A DNA stretch of 23,993 nucleotides from Geosiphon pyriformis (GCA_016748015.1 JAAOMT010000642.1:14128-38120), one strand, 5' to 3'. Positions 1 through 10,177 are shown, counted from the first letter of the stretch. Translations and numbers: made by a program. The notes: a model not told the origin generated them from the letters alone.

Positions 1-756
1 AAAGCCTGTAAATGTATATTTATTCACAGATTTTGTTAAATAATTTTTCTTTTCAAAATCTTTGAATTTTTCCCAAAATTGAGCTGAGCAACGTTCCCAA
101 TAAATATAAAATATTTTAGAGACAACTCCGTCTTCTACATATGGATATGGAATAGCATCCCATCTTGCGTGTGACGGCTCAACTGTAATAAAATTAAAAT
201 CTTGTTCCACAGTACCGAAAGAAATTGTCTTTTCAGAAAACATTACTGCTTTAGTGATGTTTCAAAAGTTTAGAGCCATGGAATTTCATTGAATATAGCT
301 TTTTATTTTTAGATTTCAAAAAAGAACTCCACCCTCCCCAAATATAAGAATAAATTTTTGCTGACCCCAAACTCGGTAATCACCAGTACCTCTTAGATAG
401 GAGTTTTTATAGCTTGGGAAGATTTGTTGACAAGACGCTCTCCATGAAAAAGTTGCACTCGATGACAATTGAGCCAAAACTTTTGCATCTTCAACAATTT
501 CTTTTACAAAGGTTATATCTTTATCGTCTCCAATTCCAACCACTTTATTATCAAGACCTCTGGCTGAAATAGAAAATCGCTGATTTGAGGTTTGAGTGTT
601 TCTGAGAGAAACATTTTCTTTTAGTGAATTTAAATGAATTTCATTGTGAGTTCTTATTCGTTCACTCTCAGCTATAAAATTAAATTCATTCGTAGATTGG
701 AAATGAAAAAGAGAAATTAGAGTAAAGGACAAAAAGATTGAAATTTTATGAATCAT
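1..756 (-). CDS. Secreted lipase-like protein (class 3 lipase fold), 3' part outside window
   Basis: Two exons are visible on the minus strand: 756 down to 333, and 248 down to the window edge. The intron between them (332-249) starts GTGGAG and ends AAAG or CAG, in phase 1. The start at 756 gives a hydrophobic signal peptide (MIHKISIFLSFTLISLF). Exon 2 reads through an aromatic-rich stretch (RWDAIPYPYVEDG, FYIYWERCSAQFW) and ends at the window edge in YTFTGF, where class 3 lipases carry the strand leading into the TGHSLGG nucleophile elbow. The same order and the same phase-1 first intron occur in the divergent gene at 1181. The catalytic Ser, Asp and His would lie outside the window, so activity cannot be judged. 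The weak 5' splice site is a reason for caution. Lipase-like identity is good; substrate is unknown. Confidence 0.72.
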
Positions 757-1180
757 ATTTGGCCATTTATATATTTTGCAATAAAAGAATTATGATTTTT
801 TTTAAAAAATAAATAAATAACAAAGTTCAAAGTAAAAAGCTAGATTTTGAAACAATATTAATCGGTTTTTGTGTGTGTTTCTTAATTAATGGTTGAACCA
901 AACTTTTTCCTCATATGATTGTACATTTACTTATATTCTTTGATGATCACGGAAAAAATAATTTGAAAATTGAAAAACTAAGTATAAAATGGGACAAAAC
1001 TTTTTGCAATTCAAAATACTAGAATATTTGTTTAATAATCGACAAATAAAAGCCTAGAAATCCAGGGATATTTGAAACAAATAAATGCATAAGCATTAAA
1101 CATATTCTATCTATAACTGGAATAAATTTCAAAACTGAAATGAGATTTCACAAAGGATCTTTTCAAAAAAAAGAAACATT
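757..1180. promoter_or_regulatory. Shared divergent promoter region of the two lipase-like genes
   Basis: These 424 bp separate the two start codons and hold no gene. A TATA-like TATAAAA lies at 983-989 on the plus strand, about 190 bp upstream of the ATG at 1181. On the minus strand TATATAAA lies close to the ATG at 756, probably too close to be the TATA box. Head-to-head placement suggests a bidirectional promoter or an inverted tandem duplication. No specific transcription-factor site is recognised. Confidence 0.35.
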
Positions 1181-2778
1181 ATGTCTAAAGAATTCATAAA
1201 GTACTTTAAATCAATTTTTTTTTTACAAATTATGGCTATAATTTTTTTCATTCTTTGGAATTTTTTTTTGTCACAATCAAAATCAATAAAATTGGAAAAA
1301 GTCCATTGCTTCTTGATACGAAATTATGAAGAATTCGAGTGTATTCATCATCCTCAGCAGATGCTACCAGTCAAAAAGTTTTCAATAAATAATCTCAAAG
1401 TTTCCCAAAAAAAAGATATAAATGATAAATCCGAAATCACGATCATGAAATCAAGAAATTTTACGGGTCCTCGTTATGTGAAAACCTTAGTTAATGATAA
1501 AGAGCTTCTAAAACTATTTGCTGACAAGGCAAATTTGGCCTGGATATCGCACTGCTATCAACAGAGTTATGGTAACCAATGAAACTTTGTCTTATTGGGG
1601 AATTTAAATTTTGCGACTTCTAATCATTTTTTATTAAAATACTGTAGTAGATCGTCAAGCCTCGGTTTCCTTTTTGACACATGATGAATCAAAAATCACG
1701 TTTAGTTTTGCACACCTCAATCACAATTCTTTAGCAGCGTTGGGACGACATGTACAAGATTTATCTACAATGGTTCAATTCCCAGACGTAACTGGTGCCT
1801 GGGTCGGGAAAAACTACTACATTAAGTGGAAAAAATACTTTGAAACTAACTTTTTCAATGGACTTCAAGTGTATTTGAAAAGTTCGTCGATACAATACAA
1901 TTTTACAAACTTTGACTTTACTGGATTCGGTCAAAGCGGCCGTAAGTTTATTATCAATCAAAAAAAATTATGAAATTAAAAAATATATTTTAAATTTAAG
2001 GTACTCTTTTTATAAAAAGCATATGTAGTCTTTGCTGCTCTCGAGTTCTTGAAAAAATATCAACCAAAAAAGAGGCCCATTGTTGTTACTTTTGGCCAGC
2101 CAAGAATGGGAAATGAAATTTTCGCTGCTTTTGTTCAAGCCAATCTTGAGGTAATTAATAAATAAATGAGTGTTTACAATAAGTAATTTGAGCATAATAC
2201 AAAATTTTTTTTACTAAATTTCTCGTTTGAAATTTATAAAAAAGATTTATCGTGTAACACTTGCAGATGATTTATTACCAAATATACCAATAAAAGGAGT
2301 AAAAGATTATTTGAAATGGAATGATGAAATTGAGAAACCAGAAAAATCACTGCCTATAGCATATGAACAATATAGACACTTTAAACCAGAATTTTGGATT
2401 GATGCTAAAGCACATGATATATCTGAGGAAAAATTAAACTGTGAATGTGAGCAAAATTTGGACCCACTTGTTTACAAGTGTTTTAACACACATTCATTCA
2501 ACGAAAATCCGGTATGAATTTTTACATTTGCCAATAAAGAGATAAATTTTTCTTACAATACTAACTTTTTTGAAACTTTCTAGGCGTGTAATGTTCGTAT
2601 ACATGAGATTTACTTTTCGAGGGAAATCAAGAGTACTGATAAAGATGAAAATTTTACTTATGGTCCATATTTTGGAAAAGACATGAGGAATTGTGAGAAC
2701 TTTAACAAAGATATGATTAAAAAAATAATCTCACAAAACAAGTTAAGGGGAGGACACATTAATAAACCTAATGTATAA
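1181..2778 (+). CDS. Lipase-like protein, complete five-exon gene, probable pseudoenzyme
   Basis: Exons 1181-1571, 1648-1941, 2020-2150, 2245-2511 and 2584-2778 join in frame to 425 codons. The last intron carries a textbook ACTAAC branch site, then CTAG. The N-terminus has a long hydrophobic segment (IFFLQIMAIIFFILWNFFL), a signal or membrane anchor. Class 3 lipase landmarks follow in order: the elbow TGFGQSGPYVVFAAL (family TGHSLGG), the strand VVTFGQPRMGNEIFAAFV, the Asp region YRVTLADDLLPNIP, YRHFKPEFWI, and a C-terminal GPYFGKDMRNC like the LSYFGINTGLC end of Rhizomucor lipase. At the elbow the nucleophile position is Gly. The usual catalytic His before YFG appears to be Tyr. The FRGT oxyanion segment is not recognisable (FAHL). 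Asp is kept. The intact reading frame argues for a maintained non-catalytic or altered-function protein, but recent gene death is possible. The acceptors at 1647/1650 and 2019 are the least certain. Confidence 0.8.
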
Positions 2779-3654
2779 TAGTAAATTCATTATGTCTATA
2801 ATTTTCTACTTTTAAATTATTTTTCCTATATAGAACACTTTTTGAAAATAATTAAATAATTTTCAACAAAATATTATTTTATTTTATTCGTTTATTAATT
2901 TAATAAGCATTTTGCATAAAGTATGGAAAATAATATAACATTATTTTTTTATTTACAATATTTTATATAAAAATAAATAATAATAAGAAATTTTTATAAA
3001 TTTAAAATTTTTTTTATTTAATTTTATTATATACGTAATAGCTTTATTAATAATAATAATAAAAATTCTTTTTAATAAAATAAAAATAAAAATAAAAATT
3101 TTATAATAATAAATAACAAATTAAATAAATTAAACTTTATTTTAAAATAAGAATTAAATATTATTTCTTGTATGATTATGATTTTATCAAACAAAATTGC
3201 AAAGTGCTATTTTTATCTTTATTTATTTTTATCTTACAATTTCAGTAATTATACATTTTGAATTTTTTGATATTTAAATTTTATTATATTAACTACAATT
3301 TTTGGATATGTAAACTTTGTTTTGAATAATAATATCAATTCTTAATTTTTTAGTCTTGGTAATCAAATATTTTTAAATGTAATAATAATCTGTTTCATAT
3401 ACTTAACCATTTTAATTTTGCAATAATAGAAGAGCTTGCCATCAGACATTAACTTGTGAAAAACAAATCACTTATTATTATTATGTCTTGAAATGAAAAG
3501 CTATAAAACATGTTTATTATTATTTAGATAATAATAGGTTTATAAAAATATGTAATAAGCATTAATAGATTATTTCAGATATTTCATAGTTTTGGTATAT
3601 AAAAAAAAAAGAAATAGCGGGGAAGATGTGGTAAACAAAAATAACATTTATACG
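2779..3654. other. AT-rich intergenic spacer, no gene seen
   Basis: This is the 3' flank of the lipase-like gene. It is almost pure A/T with runs such as AATAATAATAAT near 3050. No reading frame, RNA gene or repeat partner is recognised. Polyadenylation of the upstream gene probably falls in the first 200 bp, but no single clear signal stands out. Confidence 0.6.
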
Positions 3655-4434
3655 TCAACCTTTTTCTACAAGAAGGTTGGTAGCGTGATAAATTTCGCTA
3701 ATGGTAATACCGCCATCACTTTCCACCAGATTGTAAAACTGACATAAAATTTAAAAAAATTAATAGTAAAAAAACAGTTGCAATTTCAAAATGTCATTAA
3801 TTACTGCTATCCACAATTTTTTATCAAACATCTCTTGAAAATTGTTTTCTTTGTTGTCTTCAAATAAAAACACATGATTTAATACCCTAATTTAATTATA
3901 AAAAAGTTAAAAGTTAAAATGCATATAAATATAAATATAAAAAATACTCTATATATGATAATTAAACCGATTTGTGAAGAGATTACTAACCTCCATGGCA
4001 GCAATTTCACCATTATTTGGTCCTCCAAGATTAAACTCATCTTTGCCATCAAATAAAGATGTGATCTTGATAATTGTTTGAAATGCAAATAGAATATTAT
4101 TAAACCCAAAATTTAATAGATATGAATAAGAATAATTAATTACAATGAATTTAAGTTTTGCTTTGTCCATAATCACCATTTTTTAATAAATTTACTTTAT
4201 TGTTCAAGTTTCTTTTTTTTCTTCTTGAGCATGAAGAGCCCTCCAAAAGTTTTCTGTTGATCTTGAACCGAGAAATTTGTTGAGATTACCAAGCAACTTT
4301 TACACCTGGCATTTTAAATCTGTATCCTCAGCCGTGATGGAATCCAGAGCTTGATGCAAAACTTCTTCAGCTTTTGCTCCAGCTAAATATGTAAAATTTC
4401 TTTGAGATTCTCCCAAAAGAATATCGATATATTT
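3655..4434 (-). pseudogene. Decayed multi-exon protein gene, family not recognised
   Basis: Four exon-like blocks occur in order on the minus strand. The first, 4434-4204, follows a TATAG acceptor and contains LLGESQRNFTYLAGAKAEEV and SRSTENFWRALHAQE, with one in-frame TAA at 4302-4300. The second, about 4065-3990, encodes SLFDGKDEFNLGGPNNGEI, followed by a GTTAGT donor. The third, about 3880-3812, encodes FQEMFDKKLWIA, then a GTAATT donor. The fourth, 3738-3655, follows ATGTCAG and encodes FYNLVESDGGITISEIYHAT, ending in TGA. The amino-acid composition is that of a genuine soluble, helical protein, and the region has more G and C than its flanks. The in-frame stop and at least one phase mismatch between blocks indicate a pseudogene. 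I do not recognise the family and propose no function. Confidence 0.5.
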
Positions 4435-4909
4435 CTATAAAACACAGAGTAAAATATAGTACTATAAATAAAAAAAATTGCAAACAAAATGATTTATAAG
4501 ATAATTTCTTAATATCTGAAGCTCTGGGTGACGCGACTATACTCTTTGGATAATATACCAAATCCACTATATTGAAACATTAATCATGTATTTTTTGTCA
4601 GCAGAATTTATACTGATAGATAAAAGATCTTCAGAATGGAGTATAAGAAGTTTATGGAGCATAATGTAGTGTAAAATTATTTTCTTATCCATACTATTCA
4701 TGTTATCCTTCGTTTTCCTTGTCGCAATACTTCTTTGCCTATCATTTAATCCATCCAGTATTTTTTATCCTTTTAACATTCTAAATTTACCTTTATTTTG
4801 TGCTAGGTAAGAGGAATGCAGAAGAAAAAGGCGAGAAATGCGGAGACTCGCTTTCTGCATACTTAGCTATATATTTTATTTCATAATTCTTACGAATATT
4901 TCTCTACAG
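4435..4909. other. Spacer between two decayed genes
   Basis: No gene is recognised. A minus-strand stretch around 4500-4565 (YPKSIVASPRASDIKK) could be one more exon of the decayed gene to its left. A plus-strand GTAAGAG at 4807 with a pyrimidine-rich TTTCTCTACAG acceptor ending at 4909 could be an intron of the decayed gene to its right. Confidence 0.3.
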
Positions 4910-5925
4910 ACATAAGAATCTCAAAGAGAAGATTCTTCGTTTGTGGTGCCATTACACAAAAGGATCGCTCCATCTACTACTTTGTGAACTTTAAAGACCA
5001 GAATATACCACTTCTGGAAAAGATTCGACGAAGTGAATTTGTTGCATCATATAGGACTAGAGCCTCTGATAAGACTACATGAGCACTAATGGTCCGGGAA
5101 CAGCTACAAGAAGAAGGTTTCTTTTGAATATAATAAGTTAGCTCTTGCTTAATTATGTGTGGTCACATAGGATGTAATCAAACTGATCCTTATTTTTTCG
5201 ATTTTCTTTTTTCACGATAGTGCAACTTTTGAGCAAATCAACGTTAAAAAGGTGGCATAGGCGTCTTCTGGCAAACACTTGGCAATATACTTCAACGCGA
5301 TGCAATAGAACACCTTGGTCCTTTAGAAAGCCCAAAAATCAGATCCGCAGTCAATTTTCTTAACACTTTCATCGAATCAAATGGACATCTGATATTGCTC
5401 TCATATTCGATGCACTGTATAATGCAACGGAGGAAGCTCGTTGCATCTAGATTAAACGCCATCCGCTACATCGTCGCCATTGGCCCCTTAAGCATCTTGA
5501 AATAAACTCGAAAAAGTTGGCTACGTTACCATTTAATATAAAGGAGCCATTCCAGAATCAAAAATTCACGCTTGATAATTTTACAACTGTTGGAGCAAAA
5601 CAAAGGCTATTAAGTTACATAAGAGCGTTGAAACCTCTTAAAATTGAAGTTAATAATATACTTTTTGATGATAATACAACTGCTGAGGTATGTAAAAACA
5701 ACTTATCTAATTTATTATTTATTATTATTTTTATACTTTGCAAGATTACTAATATTATTTTATAGGAAGTGAGGAATCCATATTACTCGATGGTTCAAAA
5801 CATGTATGTGTATATTTTTTTTTTGTGGGTTTATTGAACAATTAATATTAATTTCTATATTATTTAGTGAATTATTAAAATTGTGAGTGTGTCAGAAATG
5901 CTCATGGAATATCGTCAAAGTTGGT
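4910..5925 (+). pseudogene. Decayed spliced gene, unrecognised protein
   Basis: From a good acceptor at 4909 the frame from 4912 stays open for 56 codons (FFVCGAITQKDRSIYYFVNF, then SEFVASYRTRASD) until TGA at 5080-5082. It then continues in frame (ALMVREQLQEEGFF). A second coding block runs about 5364-5687 in one frame interrupted by TAG at 5448: SDIALIFDALYNATEEARCI, HPLHRRHWPLKHLEINSKKL, NQKFTLDNFTTVGAKQRLLS. It ends in a clean intron (GTATGT at 5688, ATTTTATAG at 5765). The next exon EVRNPYYSMVQN meets another GTATGT donor, and a last block has SEMLMEYRQSW. Introns are well preserved while stops and frame shifts interrupt the exons, so this is a recently dead gene or two adjacent fragments. 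The middle (5100-5360) has no single consistent frame. Family and function are not recognised. Confidence 0.5.
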
Positions 5926-6243
5926 AATTGTTAACCAATTTTTTTTAAATATGGAAGGACTATTAGTGATCAGGTATTGAGTTTTTGAATTGCTTGCTTT
6001 AATAGATCTGATGACTTTTTTTCTTACTTTTTTTAAAAAAAAAACAATTAAGGAAGAAAGTACAAGTATAGCAACAGCTATTTAAAAATTTATTAAGAAT
6101 ACAATAAAAAATTGGTCATAGAAATAACTGGATTCTAAGATTCATTGAAAAAGATGAGTATAAGATTAAAAAAGCAAATAAGATTAACGCTTTTTAAATT
6201 ACTAAAAGATATGACAATAAAATTAATGAAAAATATAGATTAG
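5926..6243. other. AT-rich stretch with scattered coding traces
   Basis: No intact gene. A plus-strand stretch near 6145-6235 (FIEKDEYKIKKANKINAF) may be the upstream part of the decayed frame that follows, offset by a frameshift. The rest is A-rich and unreadable. Confidence 0.3.
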
Positions 6244-6537
6244 AATAAAGAAAAATGTTCTAGAATACAGACAGTTGGCATTAAACTTGATATTAATTAA
6301 AATATTAATTGTCAACATTTAAGATCTGATGATGATAATGATTTATCTAGACACTTTGAAAAATTACATCTGTAAGGTTCAATATAATAATTCGATGAAA
6401 GTCCCAGATAAGGCAGAAATATTTTCTTCTGTTCTAACAATTTTGGCCCTGAATACAAAAGTAAGATTGTTTAAAATATTAGTTATAATAAAACTAAAGT
6501 ATTCTTAAATAACAAGCTGTAATATAAGAGACAATAA
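6244..6537 (+). pseudogene. Transition-riddled C-terminal fragment of a repeated protein gene
   Basis: One frame of 98 codons reads as protein but is broken by seven internal TAA codons. Recognisable stretches are CSRIQTVGIKLDIN, QHLRSDDDNDLSRHFEKLHL, GRNIFFCSNNFGPEYKSKI and KTKVFLNNKL-stop-YKRQ-stop. The last stretch has a less damaged partner on the minus strand at the right window edge, ending KAKVFMNDRLWCERQ-stop. Comparison shows TGG to TAA (Trp to stop), TGC to TAT (Cys to Tyr) and GAG to AAG (Glu to Lys), all transitions. The stops at expected Gln or Arg codons fit the same process. The family is unknown to me. Its repetition and heavy decay suggest a transposon-associated or multicopy gene. 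Confidence 0.5.
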
Positions 6538-6893
6538 AAGTAGTTTAACCAAAAAATTCAATAATCCAATTACTTAAGAAGGCTGGACTCCAAAAACGAT
6601 TTTGAGACAAAAATTAGTGTCAGCTATATATGTGTATGCCAACTTCAAAAAAGTAAAGTAGAGATTTAATCGAATTTGGGTCTATGTTATGTATAGATTG
6701 TATGTTGTAATAGATAGTTATTTGATTTTTATTTCACTATAATAATGTTATTTAAGATTTGTTCAAGAAATATTATTAAATTATTAAGATTAATTTTAAT
6801 TACTAAAATAAAATATATTGAATTTGTGTAATATTTTAAATTATTCAATTATTCAATATTTAATATAAGTAATTTCCCAATAATTTTTAATTA
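6478..6893 (+). repeat. Inverted repeat A, left arm (partner 23584-23993)
   Basis: This arm matches the reverse complement of 23584-23993 over its whole length. Shared blocks include AGAGACAATAAA, CCAATTACTT/CCAATCACTT, GGCTGGACTCCAAAAACGAT, TATATGTGTATGCCAAC and a long AT-rich 3' segment with AAAATATATTGAATTTGTG. It carries the end of a protein frame plus about 350 bp of 3' flank. The left arm has T or A where the right arm keeps C or G, so the left arm is the more mutated copy. Confidence 0.85.
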
Positions 6894-6975
6894 TAAATAT
6901 AGATAAAGAAAATATTTGATTTGTTAAGACTAATTATTATTGCTTTATTTTAATTTTCAGTTTTGTAAAAAAAAA

Positions 6976-7395
6976 AATTTTGTGTTTAAAAATTCTAAAT
7001 GAGCCAAATTAATTATTAAAAACATATTTATTAAATTATTTTTATTGCTTAAATACATATGCTCTATGTTAAATACAACTTATGTTTTTTCTATGCATAA
7101 TTAGTTATTTGAGTCAATTAAAATTATACTACTTTATATTTAACTATCTAATATTATAAAAATTTCTGGTTAATAAAACAGTTATATTTAATACCAACAT
7201 TAATAATTTCTAAGATTTATACTTAAAAATTGTTTTAATTTAAAATTACATTTTGATATGTTCAAAAAAATTTTATCTAAATACTTTTCAAATTTAATTA
7301 ATACAGTATATTTATTAGCAATAAAACTAGTTAATTTATATTTGACTTAGTTATTATAAAAAACTTTTAAATATTTTAACTAAATTTACAAAGTT
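6976..7395 (+). repeat. Inverted repeat B, left arm (partner 10394-10790)
   Basis: This arm matches the reverse complement of 10394-10790. It begins TGTGTTTAAAAATTCTAAAT and ends ACTAAATTTAC. Shared blocks include AAATACAACTTATG, AATTAAAATTATACTACTTT, ATAAAACAGTTATATTTAAT and ACAGTATATTTATTAGCAAT. The left arm holds a short internal duplication (about 20 bp, AAATACATATGCTCTATGTT) that the right arm lacks. No protein is encoded. Confidence 0.85.
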
Positions 7396-9898
7396 ACAAA
7401 TTTTAGCTAAGGTTTTAAATTAATTTTAAGAACTAATTTTTTTAGCCAAAGTAAAGTACATATTTAATAACATATCTAATTTTTTTATTAAATTAAAATG
7501 AAATAACAGGTTTAAAGTTTTTTCTAATAAAAATTCTTAATAAGTGTTTGCAATTTTATTAAATTTTATAAAATATTAGTATATACAAACAATTTTTAAA
7601 ATTTTTTTTTGTTATTATATTTTTTACACTATTCTTGAATATTAGTTATTAACAATATAAAAAATGATAAAAGAATATTAATTTCAATTGTACAAAACTT
7701 TAAATTAGTAATTTTATTGATACTTAACTAATACAGCCATTTGATTCAGTTTATTTCATTAACATTAGTTTCTTATAGAGCTTTAAAATTTTAGATTTTA
7801 GCAATTAGCAGAATGTTAATCAATAATAATTTTCAATCACTATTATTTCTTTTTAAATAATCGGGTTTTTTTTGTTAGTTTTAATTGGTTAACATGATTT
7901 TTAACATAAATAGCAGACTGTTCAATAATACATGCAATTTTTGTGGTGGATATATCTATATTTAATGTAAATTATCTGTTTTTACCAAGATTTTTTTGGT
8001 AGCACATGTATATATACATTTCGAAATTTAAGTTACTCTTTAATTAAATAATAAATTAAACAAAGACAAATGTCATTGTTATTAGAAATAAGCATTCAGA
8101 TGTAATTTTAAGTTCGTTAGAATTATTGCAATATTTAAAGTTTTTTACAATTTTCTAAAAATTGTATTATTTTTGTGTGTGAAAAATTCATGTACCAGAT
8201 ATCAATAAAAAACTTTAAAAATATTTTGGCTTTTGCAAGATTGAAAACATAAAATCTTTTACAATAACAATTTTCAGTATAAATAATATGGCTAAATGTT
8301 TTAATATCTGTACTTTGTCTCTAAATTTTATTCATAGATGAGGTTAAAAAACCTTTTTTTTGATTTTGAAAATTATTATTTTATTAAAAGTTATAAGCTC
8401 TCCAAGAGTTTATATTTAGTATTTACATCTCTGCTAGTTTATTTATAAATTTTTTTGCTACTTTTAGAATTTATCAAAATTTTGAGTTATTCTAAAAGAA
8501 AAATGTTGAAACAAATTAATGACAAAAGTTCTTTGTTTAAAAAACAAAAAAAAAGCAAGATGTCAGTAAATATTTTAAATTATTTCAAAATAGAAATAGA
8601 AATAGAAATAGAAATAAATACACAAATTTTTATTAGATCATTTATATAAAATAGTTTTCATAAACTAAATGGAAGACATATTTTATAAAACAAACAAATA
8701 TAGTTGAATTTTGGAATAAAATTTAAATTTATCATGAAGCAACCATCAATTAAAAATTTTACACTCATGGATTTTATCAAGCCTATCCCAAATTTGCTGT
8801 GGTTGAACACAATAATACAAATTCCGAAAATCGAGTCATCCTGCTTAATAGATCAAAGATTTTTTGATTCGAGACTAAAACTCTTGGCTCAAGTGGTTTG
8901 GTACCTGGCCATAGAAAAATTTTTGACAACCTGAACGATCAAATCTTTTTGATATAGAATAGACTTTGTATCGAATAAAGGGAAAGATTTGAAGCAAACT
9001 ATTTAAATGCAGAGGTTAATATAATCTTTTAAAGTAAACTTGCCATAAGTTAATATTAAAATATATATTTTTCTTTATGTGCCAAGGTTCAAAGCAGAGT
9101 TTCAGCGCCAATTTTAACAGAGTCAATTTCGAATTTTTTAATTTAGAGATTTTATATCGAGATACAGTAAGAAAAAATAAATCGGAATTTATCAAATTAT
9201 TTCATTTATGGTCTATTTTTCGTAATTGCTATTCTAGGATATCAAAGATACCATCCCATACATATCTTATCAAATTATTCCGAGAGAAAGAATAACTTAC
9301 TGGGTTTTTGAGAATTCTCAAATGTCAAGATAATAAATTATCAGCCATTCAGAGCTTATGATTAATTAGATTTCATTGATGTTTCTTTGCTGACTTTCAG
9401 GATACCTAATATTGTTAGACTAAGTTAAAAAAGAAATCTCAACTAGAGGTATTTTTCAAATCGAATCTTTTTAAAACCTTTGAATTCTTATTAAAATCAC
9501 AATATCAAAAATCCAATTTCAGAATTCTTGAATTCACCAAAAAAAACTTGATGGTAAACAATAATTTTCATTCACAAGGATCTGAATCTGAATTTTCTAG
9601 TTGAGTTAGCTGCTTTATAATTGAAAATCTGGCTTCGATATTTAAAATAGAATTATATGACACTGTGCAACACAAGAACTTGAGTTTCGTAAGATAATAT
9701 TTAGTATTTGGGGGTAAAGATTCGTAAATAAGAGCATTTTCACCATCAGTAAACAAAATTATGAACAAAAGTTTTTGGAAAGCATATTTTTATACCATTA
9801 TGAATTGTAAAACATTATATTAAAAAAGTTCAAATAATCTACTACATATGAATAAAATTTTTTTTAAATTAGTAGTAGTGAATTTCGTTGAAAAACTT
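7396..9898. other. Interior of inverted pair B, no recognisable gene
   Basis: About 2.5 kb of AT-rich sequence between the arms. Short frames occur on the plus strand at 8704-8934 and 9077-9295 and on the minus strand at 9768-9568 (SLPPNTKYYLTKLKFLCC and SIIKQLTQLENSDSD). The stretch 8730-9770 has more G and C, including a few CpG, than its surroundings, so it may hold a broken gene. No frame shows a known motif or a convincing exon chain, and no transposase was recognised. Confidence 0.4.
8588..8616. repeat. GAAATA hexamer microsatellite
   Basis: About four perfect copies of the six-base unit AGAAAT, directly visible in the sequence. It is a simple repeat with no evident function. Confidence 0.9.
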
Positions 9899-10009
9899 TA
9901 TAAAAACTTGGGTTGAAATTATCCTTTTGAATATGTGAAGTTGCTCAACAAATTTTGTGAAATAAAATAACTTTTAATCTGAAATTTTACACAATTGAAT
10001 TTTGATAAG
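9899..10009 (+). promoter_or_regulatory. TATA-like element upstream of the 10010 exon
   Basis: TATAAAAA at 9899-9906 lies about 104 bp upstream of the ATG at 10010, a plausible core-promoter spacing with a short 5' leader. AT-rich surroundings make chance occurrence likely, so this only supports the exon call weakly. Confidence 0.25.
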
Positions 10010-10177
10010 ATGAGAGACATTCCTTTCTGGACTCTGATAATATTAGCAGCAGCCTATTTTTCTCAAATAGCAATTTCAGGACCAATACCGAGAGGACTTG
10101 ATGTTGACCATCATATAAAAAAGTATTTAGGTGAGGGTCATATCCCTCTTAAGACTTTGACCTATTATTCAAGCTAA
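10010..10177 (+). CDS. Signal-peptide first exon of a small secreted protein or truncated gene
   Basis: The ATG at 10010 opens a clean secretory leader: MRDIPFWTLIILAAAYFSQI, with a likely cleavage near AISG, then PIPRGLDVDHHIKKYLG. A GTGAGG donor at 10131 suggests exon 1 is 10010-10130, ending in phase 1. If unspliced, the frame runs to TAA at 10175-10177 and gives 55 residues. No downstream exon is visible, because inverted arm B begins at 10394 and LINE sequence follows. The exon keeps several C-containing codons and a CpG, so it is less decayed than its surroundings. It could be a small secreted protein, the orphan first exon of a longer gene cut by the repeat, or a captured gene piece. 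The family is not recognised. Confidence 0.45.
   Translation: MRDIPFWTLIILAAAYFSQIAISGPIPRGLDVDHHIKKYLGEGHIPLKTLTYYSS

Noticed and set aside
2010-2195. Minus-strand open frame across lipase exon 3
   Set aside because: It is the antisense of exon 3 (FGQPRMGNE strand), whose plus-strand homology and splice sites are clear.
5153-5335. Minus-strand open frame of 60 codons
   Set aside because: It overlaps the more protein-like plus-strand remnant and shows no motif or exon signals.
8455-8649. Plus-strand frame ending in an EIEIEI run
   Set aside because: Its end is the GAAATA microsatellite and the rest has no protein-like features.
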